Shown: positions 1 to 8,736 of the stretch, one piece after another
Position numbering within the stretch: the first letter of the stretch is position 1
Layout: each line of letters starts with the position of its first letter
Assembly: GCF_004919095.1 (NCBI RefSeq)
Contig: NZ_STGJ01000015.1
Coordinates: 1-64,000, forward strand
Source: Crenobacter intestini
GTDB lineage: Bacteria; Pseudomonadota; Gammaproteobacteria; Burkholderiales; Chromobacteriaceae
DNA: 64,000 bases
Direction: 5' to 3'
Notes under the pieces: model-generated
Told to the model about the DNA's origin: nothing
The model's database searches: none
The model's input: the letters and a program-made list of their open reading frames with translations, nothing else
Translations under genes and position numbers: made by a program

Positions 1-67
1 TCTTGACCGTCTCCGGCGTCGCCGCGACCCGCGTGTCCGCAAGTTCGCGGACAATGGCAATGAGCAT
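1..67 (-). CDS. pntA: NAD(P) transhydrogenase alpha subunit, N-terminus (partial)
   Basis: Only the first 22 codons are inside the window; the gene continues past the left edge. The translation starts MLIAIVRE and contains RVAATPETV, the highly conserved opening of proton-translocating transhydrogenase alpha subunits, which share the alanine dehydrogenase fold. An AAGGATGG ribosome site precedes the ATG. The enzyme couples hydride transfer between NAD(H) and NADP(H) to the proton gradient. It starts 32 bp after the stop of the FadD3-like ligase on the same strand, so it may be co-transcribed with it. Identification rests on a short stretch and is therefore not certain. Confidence 0.75.
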   Translation of the reverse strand, partial: MLIAIVRELADTRVAATPETVK

Positions 68-99
68 GATGGTCCATCCTTGAGTAAAAAAGCCTGCGA

Positions 100-1671
100 T
101 CAGGCGGCCGCCTGCTCGCGCAATACGTTTTTCAGCACCTTGCCCGACGCGTTGACCGGCAAGTTGGCGACGAACTCGACCTCGCGCGGCACCTTGTAGT
201 TGGCCATGCGGCTGCGGCACCAGGCGACGATCTCGTCGCCGGTCGGCGCGAAGCCCGCGCGCGGCACCACATACACCTTGCCGACTTCGCCCATGCGCGC
301 GTCGGGCACGCCGATCACCGCCGCTTGCGCGACCTGCGGGTGCTGCGCGAGCATGCGTTCGATCTCGGCCGGGTAGACGTTGAAGCCGCCGACGATGAAC
401 ATGTCTTTCAGGCGGTCGGTGATCGCCAGATACCCGTCTTCGTCGAGCACGCCGACGTCCCCCGTGTGCAGCCAGCCGTCCGCGTCGATCGTCTGCCTTG
501 TCGCCTCGGCGTCGCCAAAGTAGCCCGCCATCACGTTGAAGCCGCGGATCCACACCTCGCCCGCCTCGCCGGCGGGCAGCGGCGCGCCGGCCTCGCCCGC
601 GATGCGGATTTCGACCCCGGGCAGCGGTCTGCCGCAGCGCGTCGCGACCGTCTGGGCGCTGTCGGTCGGCAGGGTCAGCGTCGCGATACCCGACGATTCG
701 GTCAGCCCGTAGCCGGTGAGCACCACCTCGAAGCCCAGCTCGCTGCGCATGCGCTCGATCAGCGCGGGCGGCACCGACGCAGCGCCCGTCACGGTCGCGC
801 GCAAGGACGAGATGTCGGTCGCGGCGAGCGCGTCGGCGCCGAGCAGCGAGTAAAACAAGGTCGGCGCGCCCGGCAGCACGGTGATTTTTTCGCGCTCGAT
901 CAGCGCGAGCGCCTGATCGGTGTCGAACACCGCCATCGGGTACAGCGTCGCGCCGGCCATCAGCCCGGCGAGCCAGCCTGCCTTGTAGCCGAAGGCGTGG
1001 AAGAAGGGGTTGACGATCAGGTAGCGGTCGTCCGGGGACAGCGAGATCGCCTCGGCCCAGATCGCCATCCCGGTCAGGTTCTGGCCGTGTCCAGTGATCA
1101 CGCCTTTCGGGTAGCCGGTGGTCCCCGAGGTAAACAGGATGTCGGAGGCGTCCTCCGGCGATAGCGCGCGCATCCGCTGCTGCACTTCGCCCAAGGCCTC
1201 GTCGTCCGCCCAGAACAGCAACTCGTCCCAGCCCATCACGTCGGCGGCGGCGTCCGCGGCCCCGAAGCTGACCACCTCGAGAAGCGACTCCGGACGCAGG
1301 CCGGCGAGCTGCTGCGGATAATCGACGCCGAGGAAGTGGTCGACGCAAAACAGCACCCGGGCCTGGCTGCGCGACAGGATGTACGCCGCCTCCTGCGACT
1401 TCATGCGGGTGTTGACCGGCACCAGCACCGCGCCTGCGCAGTGGATGCCCAGCGCGGCGGCCACCCACTGCCAGCCGTTGGGGGCCCAGATGGCGACCCG
1501 CTCGCCCGGCTTCACGCCCAGGCGGACCAGGGAGGCGGCGACCTTCAGCGCGAGGCGTTCGAGCTCGGCGTAACTGATGCGCTGGCCGGCGTCGACGATC
1601 GCGTCGCGTCCTGGCCAGCGTGCGGCAGAGGCCGCGAGCATGCGGGGAATGGTGGGGGTCGAGGGCAGCAT
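100..1671 (-). CDS. fadD3: FadD3-like acyl-CoA synthetase (AMP-forming)
   Basis: A 523-residue class I adenylate-forming ligase. Visible signatures are the phosphate loop TSGTTGYPKG (about residues 180-190), the YGLTES motif, the TGD motif, the hinge region ITDRLKDMFIVGG, and the catalytic lysine in NASGKVLKN near the C-terminus. In actinobacterial steroid degradation FadD3 activates the C/D-ring acid HIP to its CoA thioester; length and sequence style fit that group, but another short or medium acyl substrate cannot be excluded. The ATG at 1671 has a CTGGAG ribosome site. The gene stands apart from the operon upstream, with its own copy of the 19-bp steroid element 57 bp before the start. 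Confidence 0.75.
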   Translation of the reverse strand: MLPSTPTIPRMLAASAARWPGRDAIVDAGQRISYAELERLALKVAASLVRLGVKPGERVAIWAPNGWQWVAAALGIHCAGAVLVPVNTRMKSQEAAYILSRSQARVLFCVDHFLGVDYPQQLAGLRPESLLEVVSFGAADAAADVMGWDELLFWADDEALGEVQQRMRALSPEDASDILFTSGTTGYPKGVITGHGQNLTGMAIWAEAISLSPDDRYLIVNPFFHAFGYKAGWLAGLMAGATLYPMAVFDTDQALALIEREKITVLPGAPTLFYSLLGADALAATDISSLRATVTGAASVPPALIERMRSELGFEVVLTGYGLTESSGIATLTLPTDSAQTVATRCGRPLPGVEIRIAGEAGAPLPAGEAGEVWIRGFNVMAGYFGDAEATRQTIDADGWLHTGDVGVLDEDGYLAITDRLKDMFIVGGFNVYPAEIERMLAQHPQVAQAAVIGVPDARMGEVGKVYVVPRAGFAPTGDEIVAWCRSRMANYKVPREVEFVANLPVNASGKVLKNVLREQAAA

Positions 1672-1685
1672 GGTTGACTCCAGTC

Positions 1686-1705
1686 AGATAGGGCTGACCC
1701 TATCT
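1686..1705. repeat. perfect 8-bp inverted repeat in the fadD3 leader
   Basis: AGATAGGG and CCCTATCT separated by CTGA lie 15 bp before the fadD3 ATG. No T-run follows, so this is not a standard terminator. It could be an operator or an mRNA hairpin near the ribosome site. Confidence 0.5.
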
Positions 1706-1727
1706 TCAGCTCTGGCGGGCGCTGCCT

Positions 1728-1746
1728 CATCGTCCGCCAGGACTAG
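1728..1746 (-). promoter_or_regulatory. 19-bp steroid-regulon element, copy 1 (fadD3)
   Basis: In gene orientation it reads CTAGTCCTGGCGGACGATG and ends 57 bp before the fadD3 ATG. It is identical in all 19 bases to the copy at 36996-37014, in front of an unrelated SDR operon. Function as a transcription-factor site is inferred from recurrence and spacing. Confidence 0.7.
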
Positions 1747-1756
1747 CGCAAACCGC

Positions 1757-2260
1757 TCAAGCGCTTGCGCGCGCGGCCTTGCGTGCAAACAGCGCGCGGG
1801 CGCCGAAGATCAGCGCCGACCAGAACGCGATGCCGACGGCCAGTGCCGCGTATTGCGCGGCAAAGTCGTTCTTGCCGAGCACCATCGGGATGCTGCCCAG
1901 CATCATGAAGAGGAAGGTCGCCGGGTTGATCAACAACGTAAACCGGCCCATCACCTGCATAAGCACGACGACAAACACCAGCGCGATGAACACGCCAAAG
2001 CCGACCGGCGCGCCGAAGGCGGCGGGCAACACCAGCAGCAGCGACGAGAACGCGTAGCCTGCGAGCGCGCCCAGCACCGCCGGCAGCCACGCGTCCGGCT
2101 CGGCGCCGCGGATCGACGCGAAGTACCACAGGAAGAAGAAGGTGATCCAGCTGTCCTTGACGCCCATCAGGTAGAGGAAACCCAGGTAGGCGCTGACAAC
2201 CAGCACGATGGCGCAGTTGATCAGCAGCGCGCGGCCGAGGGTCGGAGGGGTGGCTTGCAT
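1757..2260 (-). CDS. small integral membrane protein, unknown function
   Basis: A 167-residue hydrophobic protein with about four to five predicted membrane segments (near residues 9-33, 36-48, 58-82, 85-107 and 112-160) and a basic C-terminal tail (RKAARASA). I do not recognise the family with confidence; it has the look of small inner-membrane DUF families. It follows the metallo-beta-lactamase fold gene by 42 bp on the same strand and is probably the last gene of the side-chain operon, since fadD3 after it has its own control element. No function is proposed beyond a possible role linked to steroid transport or membrane protection. Confidence 0.6.
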   Translation of the reverse strand: MQATPPTLGRALLINCAIVLVVSAYLGFLYLMGVKDSWITFFFLWYFASIRGAEPDAWLPAVLGALAGYAFSSLLLVLPAAFGAPVGFGVFIALVFVVVLMQVMGRFTLLINPATFLFMMLGSIPMVLGKNDFAAQYAALAVGIAFWSALIFGARALFARKAARASA

Positions 2261-2302
2261 GGTGGTCGCTCTCGTAAAAGGGGTGAAAAGCGGGTAGCGC
2301 TT

Positions 2303-3322
2303 TCAGTGCGCGCGGGACTGCCAGCGCTCGACACCGTCCGCGCCGGCCTCGCGCCGGCATTGCCCGCGCGCCTCGAGGTAGCGCAGGTGCGCGAGCGTCT
2401 CGGACACCGCCATCAGCTCGGACACCGCGCCGGTGAGCCGCGTAAAGAGCACACGGGCGAGCGCATGCGCGCAGCCGGGCGTATCGGCCGCGAGCGCGAG
2501 CAGGCGCGTGAGCTGCGCCTCGTGGTAGGCGGCGATCTGCGCCGCGCGCACGCCGGCGCCGACGAAGGGCAACTGGTGCGAGGGCAATACCAGCGTGTCG
2601 GCGGGCAAGCCCTGCAAGGCCTGCATCGACGCGAGCCAGCCAGCGAGCGGGTCACCTGCCGCGTTGCCGGCGTTCAGGCCGACGCTGGGCGTGATCTTCG
2701 GCAACAACTGGTCGCCGGCGATCAGCACGCCCTTCTCTAAGCAATACAGCAGCACATGGCCGGGCGAATGGCCTTCGCCGACCAGTACCTGCCAGCTGGC
2801 CCCGCCGATGTGCAGGGTGTCGCCGGCAGTAAGCGCCTGGTAATCGTCGGGCGGTGCGCCGGCAAAGCCTTCGTCGCTGAACGCGGCGATCGCGGCGCTG
2901 AGCGTCGCCTCGGGCATGCCGTGGCGCAGGAAGAACGCGCGCGCGGCCGCGTCGTCGCCCGACTGTTGGCGATCCAGCCGCATCAGCTCCGCCCACTCGG
3001 GTGCCGACATCCAGAACGGGATCGCGTGCTGTCGGGTCAGCTCCCCGGCGAGCCCGGCGTGGTCGTGGTGAAAGTGGGTACAGATCAACCTTGAGGGCCG
3101 GTAGTCGGCGAGCAGGCGCGCCCATAGCGCGCGCGTGTCGTCGGTGGCGAGGCCGCTGTCGACGATCGCCCAGCCGCCGTTGTCTTCCAGCAGCCACAGG
3201 TTGATATGGCCGGGCGGAAACGGCATCGGCATGCGCAGCCAGCGCACGCCCGGCGCGACTTCGACGGTCTCGCCGGGCGCGGGCGCGTCGGCAAACGGGT
3301 AATGCAGGGGTCGCTCGCTCAT
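2303..3322 (-). CDS. metallo-beta-lactamase fold hydrolase
   Basis: A 339-residue MBL-fold protein. The metal-binding HFHHDH motif is at about residue 82, a further histidine sits in GEGHSPGHV, and the bridging aspartate is in AGDQLLPK. This pattern is typical of thioesterase-like and glyoxalase II-like members. I chose the ATG at 3322 (MSERPLHYP) because GGAG lies 7 bases before it; a TTG 15 bases further upstream is possible. In a CoA-dependent side-chain operon a thioesterase that releases dead-end acyl-CoAs is a plausible role, but that is inference. Confidence 0.75.
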   Translation of the reverse strand: MSERPLHYPFADAPAPGETVEVAPGVRWLRMPMPFPPGHINLWLLEDNGGWAIVDSGLATDDTRALWARLLADYRPSRLICTHFHHDHAGLAGELTRQHAIPFWMSAPEWAELMRLDRQQSGDDAAARAFFLRHGMPEATLSAAIAAFSDEGFAGAPPDDYQALTAGDTLHIGGASWQVLVGEGHSPGHVLLYCLEKGVLIAGDQLLPKITPSVGLNAGNAAGDPLAGWLASMQALQGLPADTLVLPSHQLPFVGAGVRAAQIAAYHEAQLTRLLALAADTPGCAHALARVLFTRLTGAVSELMAVSETLAHLRYLEARGQCRREAGADGVERWQSRAH

Positions 3323-3340
3323 GCGTGCTCCAGTCAAAAG

Positions 3341-3360
3341 CGGGCAGCCCGGGCTGCCCG
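3341..3360 (-). terminator. possible intra-operon terminator or attenuator
   Basis: A perfect 20-bp palindrome (CGGGCAGCCC then GGGCTGCCCG) follows the SDR stop codon and is followed, in the direction of transcription, by CTTTTG. It lies between two genes of one operon, so it may reduce expression of the downstream genes. The T-run is short. Confidence 0.45.
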
Positions 3361-3364
3361 TCGC

Positions 3365-4114
3365 TTACGCCATCAGCGAGCCGCCGTTCAGCGGCAGGAT
3401 CTGGCCGGTCACCCACGACGCCTCGTCGGAGGCAAGGTAGACGCAGGCCGCGCCGATGTCCGCCGGCGAGCCGGCACGCGGCACCGGGTTGATGCGTGCG
3501 GCGAGCGCCTCGGCGCCTTCCCAGTTATTCATGGTGCCGAGCGATACCGCGTTGACGGTCACGCCCTGGCGGCCGGTCTCGGCGGCGAGCTGGCGCATGA
3601 AGCCGATCGCGCCGGCCTTGGACGCCGCGTACGCGGCGAGCCCCATGTCGGTACCCATGCGCCAGCTCTCGGAGCTGACGATCACCACCCGGCCGTGGCC
3701 GCGCTCTATCATCCCGGGCAGCACCGCCTGCGTCATCTGCATCACCCCGTAGAGGTTGAGCTCGACGTAGCGCTGCCAGTTCTCGGGCTTGCTCTGGACG
3801 AACCTCACGTTGTCCGCCTGCCAGCCCGCCGGCAGCCCCGCGTTGTTGACCAGGATGTCGACCGGCCCCAGCGCTTCGCGGGCCGCCAAGAGCATGCGCT
3901 CGATCGCGGCGCGGTCGGTCACGTCGCAGGCAAGCCCGACCGCGCGGTGGCCGCGCGAGGCGAGTTCATCGGCCGCCTCGCGTGCGCGGCCGGCGTCGAT
4001 ATCGTTGACGACCAGCGCCGCACCCTGCCCAGCCAGCGCCTGGGCGACACCCAAGCCCATGCCGCGCCCGGCTCCGGTCACCAGCGCGACACGTCCTTCC
4101 AGTGAAAACAGCAT
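3365..4114 (-). CDS. short-chain dehydrogenase/reductase
   Basis: A classical SDR of 249 residues. The cofactor motif TGAGRGMG is at about residues 13-20, NNAG at about 90, a catalytic serine in VSSES, and YAASK is the YxxxK active site. It follows the CoA ligase by 18 bp in the side-chain operon. By position it may oxidise a 3-hydroxyacyl-CoA or a ring hydroxyl of the steroid, but the SDR fold alone does not tell the substrate. Confidence 0.85.
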   Translation of the reverse strand: MLFSLEGRVALVTGAGRGMGLGVAQALAGQGAALVVNDIDAGRAREAADELASRGHRAVGLACDVTDRAAIERMLLAAREALGPVDILVNNAGLPAGWQADNVRFVQSKPENWQRYVELNLYGVMQMTQAVLPGMIERGHGRVVIVSSESWRMGTDMGLAAYAASKAGAIGFMRQLAAETGRQGVTVNAVSLGTMNNWEGAEALAARINPVPRAGSPADIGAACVYLASDEASWVTGQILPLNGGSLMA

Positions 4115-4132
4115 GATGTCTCCCTACCCGTT

Positions 4133-5953
4133 TCAGGACGCAAAGGGCGGCAGGCCGGCCCGCGCTAGCGCCTCGGGCGAATACGGCACATAGCGGCCGG
4201 CCGCCTCGTCGCGCACGTACAGTGGTTCGTCAAAACGCGCCGGGTCGTAGCCCTCGCGCATCAGGTCGACCTTGCGCAGCTTGAAGGTGCTGGTGATGTC
4301 GGCCTCGCGGCGCACGCGCACGAACTGCGGCGCAGCGTAGCGCGGCAGGCGCTCGCAGCTCAGTCGGTAGAACGCGTCGGTGTCGAAGCTGTGGCCCTCC
4401 TGCATGACCACCGCCGCCATCCCGCAGCGCCCCTCGTGGCCGGGCACCTGCACGCCGTAGATGGTCAGCGCCTCGAGGCCGGGGAAGCCCGACAGCGCCT
4501 CGGCGACCTCGGTGGTCGACACGTTCTCGCTCTTCCAGCGGAAGGTGTCGCCGATGCGGTCGACGAACCAGCAGTAGCCGTCCTCGTCGTAACGCAGCAG
4601 GTCGCCCGAGCGCCACCACGCGTCGCCCGGCGAAAACACGTCGCGCAGGATCTTCTGCTCGGTGGCCTCGGCCGAGGTGTAACCCTCGAAACGGCCGCCG
4701 CCGGTCTCGTCGCTCTGGATGATGTAGCCGAGCACTTCGCCCGCCTCGCCGGGGCCGACCTGGCGGCAAAAACCGGTGTCCTCGTCGCGCAGCGGCACGT
4801 CCGCGTCGGTGTCGTAGGCGATGATGCGCACATTGGTGCGGTCCCAGTACGGGATGCGCCCGCACGAGCCGACGCGGTTGTCGACGTTGATGATGTTGCA
4901 GTTGCTCTCGGTCGACCCCCAGCCTTCGAAGACGTCGATCTCGCCGAAGCGCGCGACAAAGCGCTGCCAGATGTCGGCGGACAGCCCCGCGCCCATCATC
5001 CGCGTCAGCGTGTGCTCGCGGTCGTCCGCCCGCTCGGGCTGGTTCAAGAGGTAGCGGCAGATCTCGCCGATGTACTGGCACACCGTCACCCGGTAACGGC
5101 GCACGTCGGACCAGAATTCGCGCACCGAGAACTTGCGGCGGATCACGATCGCGCCGCCGCAGCGCAGCGCGGTCGAACCGAGCGAGGTGGCCGCTGCGCC
5201 GTGATAGAGCGGCAGGAAGCAGTAGAACACGTCGTCCGGCTCGGCCCCGATCGTCACCTGCATGATGTCGCCGACGTTCAGCCAGCGCATGTGGCTGGTA
5301 TTGGCCGCCTTGGGCAGGCCGGTGGTGCCCGAGGTGCAGATAAAGACGGCTGGCGCCTCGGCCGTCACCTGCGCCCGCAGCGCCGGGTCGGGGTTGGCGG
5401 TCTCGCTCTGGCGGGCAAGCCGCGTCAGGTCGAGCGCGGCCTGCGCCAGCGCCTGCGGCTGCGACGTGCGCGACGCATCGGCGACGCGCCACAACGGCAC
5501 GTGGCCGGTGTCGAGGCCTTCGAAGTTGGCCAGGCACTCGTCGCCGCAGATCACCGCGCGGGCACGGGTCGCGGCGAGCGCGTGGGCGAGCGGCTGGCCG
5601 CTCAGGTTGGTGTTGATGAAGCCGCACACCGCGCCCAGCTTGTTCAGCGCGAACCAGGCGATGAAGAACTCGGGGCGGTTCTCCATCACCAGCGCGACCG
5701 CGTCGCCCGCGCCCACGCCCAGCGTGGCAAGCGCGTGCGCGTAGCGGTTGGCGAGCGTGTTGACGTCGGCAAAGCTCAGCACCTCGTCGCCGTAAATCAG
5801 GTACGGCCGCTCGGCGAACGCGACCGCCTGCGCTTCCAGCCGGTCGGCGATGGTGTAGGCGTCGTGCGGGCGCACGGTGTTGGCCACCGCGGCGCGCGCG
5901 TCGAGCTTGGCCTGGGTGACTTCCCGCGGCGGGATCAGGTTTTGCGCGCTCAT
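4133..5953 (-). CDS. FATP-type long-chain/steroid acyl-CoA synthetase
   Basis: A 606-residue AMP-forming ligase. Signatures are CTSGTTGLPKA (phosphate loop), GWGSTESN, RSGDLLR, and DRIGDTFRWKSENVST; the last is characteristic of the fatty-acid-transport-protein/FadD6/FadD17-19 branch that acts on very long-chain or sterol side-chain acids. The reading frame extends much further upstream, but MSAQNLIPP at 5953 is the start: its ATG overlaps the stop of the preceding acyl-CoA dehydrogenase by 4 bp (ATGA), as for most genes in this operon. Probable role: CoA activation of a C24 or C22 steroid side-chain acid. Confidence 0.85.
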   Translation of the reverse strand: MSAQNLIPPREVTQAKLDARAAVANTVRPHDAYTIADRLEAQAVAFAERPYLIYGDEVLSFADVNTLANRYAHALATLGVGAGDAVALVMENRPEFFIAWFALNKLGAVCGFINTNLSGQPLAHALAATRARAVICGDECLANFEGLDTGHVPLWRVADASRTSQPQALAQAALDLTRLARQSETANPDPALRAQVTAEAPAVFICTSGTTGLPKAANTSHMRWLNVGDIMQVTIGAEPDDVFYCFLPLYHGAAATSLGSTALRCGGAIVIRRKFSVREFWSDVRRYRVTVCQYIGEICRYLLNQPERADDREHTLTRMMGAGLSADIWQRFVARFGEIDVFEGWGSTESNCNIINVDNRVGSCGRIPYWDRTNVRIIAYDTDADVPLRDEDTGFCRQVGPGEAGEVLGYIIQSDETGGGRFEGYTSAEATEQKILRDVFSPGDAWWRSGDLLRYDEDGYCWFVDRIGDTFRWKSENVSTTEVAEALSGFPGLEALTIYGVQVPGHEGRCGMAAVVMQEGHSFDTDAFYRLSCERLPRYAAPQFVRVRREADITSTFKLRKVDLMREGYDPARFDEPLYVRDEAAGRYVPYSPEALARAGLPPFAS

Positions 5954-7122
5954 CTGGTGACCCTCGGCAGGCCCAGCCCGAACTGGGCGACAATCTCGCG
6001 CTGGATCTCGTTGGTACCACCGCCGAAAGTGGTGATCGTGACATGGCGCACGATCTCCTCGATCAGCCCGTTGAGCCTTGCCGCTTCGCTGCCCGCGCGC
6101 ACCAGCCCCGCCATGCCCACCACCTCGGCAAGCTTCCTCGCCACCGTCAGCTCGGCCTCGGTGCCGTACACCTTGACGGCCGAGGCGAGCGCCGGGTCGA
6201 GCCGGCCTACGGCCAGGTCCGCCGCCAGCCGGTAGTTGAACACCTTCATCGCCTCCAGTTCGCACCACGCCTCGGCCAGCCGTGTCGCGACCCAGTCGGT
6301 GTCCACCGGACGGCGACCGGCCGCGCCTGGCGTCTGCGCCCAAGCGAGCACCTCGCGGTAGACGCCGATCATCTTCATCGAATGCGCGCCAAGACCAATG
6401 CGCTCGTGGTTGAGCTGCGAGGTGATCAGCTTCCAGCCTTCGTTCACCTCGCCGACCACCATGCTGGCGGGGACCCGTACATTGTCGTAGTAGGTCGCGT
6501 TGGTGCGGTGGCCGAGCGTGAAGATCGGCGCGCACGAGTAGCCAGCGCTCTTGGTGTCGACGATCAGGATGGTGATGCCCTTGTGCTTGGGCGCATCCGG
6601 GTCGGTGCGTACCGCCAGCCATACGTAATCGGCGTACTGCGCGTGGCTGGTCCAGATCTTACTGCCGTTGACGATGAAGTCGTCGCCGTCGCGCACCGCG
6701 CTGGTCTTCAGTGCGGCGAGGTCAGTGCCGGCATCCGGCTCCGAGTAGCCGATCGCGAAATGGATGTCGCCGCGGGCGATGCCCGGCAGAAAGCGTGCCT
6801 TGTGCTCCGCGCTGCCGTGCGCCATCAGCGCCGGCCCCACCGTGTTGACGGTGACGAAGGGGAACGGCGCGCCCGACTGCACCACCGCCTCGAAATAGAT
6901 CAGCTGTTCGATCGGCCCCATGCCGGCGCCGCCGTATTCCTTCGGCCAGCCCAGCGCCAGGTAGCCGTCTCGCCCAACCTCAGCGATCAACTCGCGGTAG
7001 ACCGGGTCGATCTCCTCGGGTTCGGCGAGGCGCGCGCGCGCCTCGGGCGTCATCAGCCGCGCGAAATACCCGGCCAGTTCCTTTTTCAGCGCCTGTTGCG
7101 CCGTAGTCAGTTCTACATGCAT
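5950..7122 (-). CDS. acyl-CoA dehydrogenase, FadE29/ChsE2-like subunit
   Basis: A 390-residue acyl-CoA dehydrogenase with the family signatures GYSEPDAGTDLA and FGGGTNEIQREIVAQ. I chose MHVELTTAQQ at 7122, because GGAGG sits just upstream; an in-frame start further up would overlap the preceding gene. In the mycobacterial igr operon two dissimilar acyl-CoA dehydrogenases form an alpha2beta2 enzyme that desaturates the C22 side-chain CoA ester. The partner here would be the smaller subunit at 8733-9794. The downstream ligase overlaps by 4 bp. Confidence 0.85.
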   Translation of the reverse strand: MHVELTTAQQALKKELAGYFARLMTPEARARLAEPEEIDPVYRELIAEVGRDGYLALGWPKEYGGAGMGPIEQLIYFEAVVQSGAPFPFVTVNTVGPALMAHGSAEHKARFLPGIARGDIHFAIGYSEPDAGTDLAALKTSAVRDGDDFIVNGSKIWTSHAQYADYVWLAVRTDPDAPKHKGITILIVDTKSAGYSCAPIFTLGHRTNATYYDNVRVPASMVVGEVNEGWKLITSQLNHERIGLGAHSMKMIGVYREVLAWAQTPGAAGRRPVDTDWVATRLAEAWCELEAMKVFNYRLAADLAVGRLDPALASAVKVYGTEAELTVARKLAEVVGMAGLVRAGSEAARLNGLIEEIVRHVTITTFGGGTNEIQREIVAQFGLGLPRVTR

Positions 7123-7132
7123 GGCCGCCTCC

Positions 7133-8308
7133 TCAATCCGCGCCGACAATCAGGCCGCTGGTCGGCACGCCGGTGCCGGCGGTCACCAGCACGTTGCGCA
7201 CGCCGGACACCTGGTTGGCTGCGCTGCCGCGCACCTGGCGCACCGCCTCGGCCACGCCATTCACGCCGTGGATATACGCCTCGCCCAGCTGGCCGCCGTG
7301 GGTGTTCACCGGCAGGTCGCCACCCCGCGCATGCCGTCCCTCGCGCACGAAGTACTTCGCCTCGCCGCGCCCGGCAAAGCCGTACTCCTCGAGCTGGGTC
7401 AGCACGAAAGGCGTGAAGTGGTCGTAGATCACCGCGGTCTGGATGTCCTTCGGCGTCAGCCCCGACATCTGCCACAACTGGCGGGCGACCAGGCCTGCTT
7501 CGGGCAGGCCGCTGATGCTAGGGCGGTAGTAGCTCGTCATCATCTGCTGGTCGTACGCGGTGCCCTGCGCCGCCGCCTTGAGGAACACCGGCGTCTGCTT
7601 GAGTTTCTTCGCGTATTCACGCGAGACCAGCACCATCGCCACCGCGCCGTCGCTCTCCTGGCAGCAGTCGAGCAAATGCAGGGGCTCGGCGATCCAGCGC
7701 GAGCTCTGGTGTTCTTCCAGCGTGATCGGCTTGCCGTAGAAGAACGCCGCCGGGTTGGTCGCGGCGAAGTCGCGCGCGGCGACCGCGACGCGGCCGAAGT
7801 CCTCGCTCAGCGCGCCGTATTCATGCATGTAGCGGCGCGCGCTCATCGCGACCCACGAGGCCGGGCTGACCAGCCCGTGCGGGATGTACCAGCCGAAGTT
7901 GGTCGTCTCGAAGAAGGGGTCCGGCGCCTTGCCCTGCATGCCCGCGCCGAAGCGGTACCACGAGCGCTCGTTCATCGCGCGGTAGACCACCACCACATTG
8001 GCCACCCCGGTGGCGATCGCCATCATCGCGTGCAGGAAGGGACCGCACGCGGCGCCGCCGCCTTCCGGGATGCGCGAGAAGAACTTGAGCTCCTTGCCGC
8101 CGATCTGGCGGAACACCTCGCGCTCGGGGTTGTTGTCGACCGCGAAGGTCGAGAGGCCGTCGACCTCGGTGGGGTCGATGCCGGCGTCCGCAAGCGCGGC
8201 GAGTACCGCCTCGGTCGCCAGCCGGATCTCGCTGCGGCCTGAATCCTTGGAAAACTCGGTCGCGCCCAGGCCGACGATCGCGACCTGTCCGTTCAGTTGC
8301 TTGTTCAT
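7133..8308 (-). CDS. ltp2: Ltp2-like steroid side-chain aldolase (thiolase superfamily)
   Basis: A 391-residue protein of the lipid-transfer-protein/thiolase family, with no canonical thiolase cysteine block and with the NTHGGQLGEAYIHG motif shared with Ltp2. Ltp2 performs the retro-aldol cleavage that removes the last three side-chain carbons as propionyl-CoA and leaves a 17-ketosteroid, and it needs the DUF35 part of ChsH2 as partner. Both ChsH1 and ChsH2 homologues lie just upstream, which strengthens the call. MNKQLNGQVAIVG at 8308 is the start: the ATG overlaps the chsH1 stop by 4 bp. Equivalent enzymes in Pseudomonas are called Sal. Confidence 0.88.
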   Translation of the reverse strand: MNKQLNGQVAIVGLGATEFSKDSGRSEIRLATEAVLAALADAGIDPTEVDGLSTFAVDNNPEREVFRQIGGKELKFFSRIPEGGGAACGPFLHAMMAIATGVANVVVVYRAMNERSWYRFGAGMQGKAPDPFFETTNFGWYIPHGLVSPASWVAMSARRYMHEYGALSEDFGRVAVAARDFAATNPAAFFYGKPITLEEHQSSRWIAEPLHLLDCCQESDGAVAMVLVSREYAKKLKQTPVFLKAAAQGTAYDQQMMTSYYRPSISGLPEAGLVARQLWQMSGLTPKDIQTAVIYDHFTPFVLTQLEEYGFAGRGEAKYFVREGRHARGGDLPVNTHGGQLGEAYIHGVNGVAEAVRQVRGSAANQVSGVRNVLVTAGTGVPTSGLIVGAD

Positions 8309-8736
8309 GCCATCGCCCCCTCTGCAAACAGCAGCGTGACCTGGCCGCTGACGTGATCGCCCATGCTGTTGCTGCCGCGAAGCTGCACCGTCAGCGCGCG
8401 CGCGGCCTCGTCCTTCGCGCTTACCTCGCCGGTCATGGTCATGGTGTCGCCCGGGTAGTTGGGCGCACCCAGGCGGATCTTCACCTCGCCGATCAGCGCT
8501 TGCGGGCCGGCCCACGCGCCGACGTAGCGTTCGACCAGGCCGTTGCTGGTCAGGATGTTCATGAAGATATGCTTGGAGCCCAGCTTGCGCGCGGCCTCCG
8601 GGTCGTGGTGACCCGGAAAGAAGTCGCGCGTCGCGATCGCGCCGGAGACGATCAGCTCGACGCTGACCGGAATGTCCAGCGCCGGCAGCGCATCGCCGAC
8701 CTGGGTATTGTCGAAGGAAATGCCCTGAGCGCTCAT
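8305..8736 (-). CDS. chsH1: MaoC-like hydratase subunit (ChsH1-like)
   Basis: A 143-residue hot-dog fold protein. It keeps the catalytic aspartate/histidine pair of MaoC hydratases (RDFFPGHHDPEAA, about residues 37-49). ChsH1 pairs with the MaoC half of ChsH2 to hydrate the double bond of the C22 side-chain enoyl-CoA. The gene overlaps its neighbours by 4 bp on both sides, which suggests tight translational coupling of hydratase and aldolase. ChsH1 is the catalytic half of this pair; see the ChsH2-like gene, in which the histidine is missing. Confidence 0.85.
   Translation of the reverse strand: MSAQGISFDNTQVGDALPALDIPVSVELIVSGAIATRDFFPGHHDPEAARKLGSKHIFMNILTSNGLVERYVGAWAGPQALIGEVKIRLGAPNYPGDTMTMTGEVSAKDEAARALTVQLRGSNSMGDHVSGQVTLLFAEGAMA

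Noticed and set aside
4133-6622. A continuous 829-codon frame suggesting a fusion of an unknown N-terminal domain to the CoA ligase
   Set aside because: The first 223 codons lie in another frame of the acyl-CoA dehydrogenase gene and are arginine/glycine-rich nonsense; the ligase start with ATGA overlap at 5953 explains everything.
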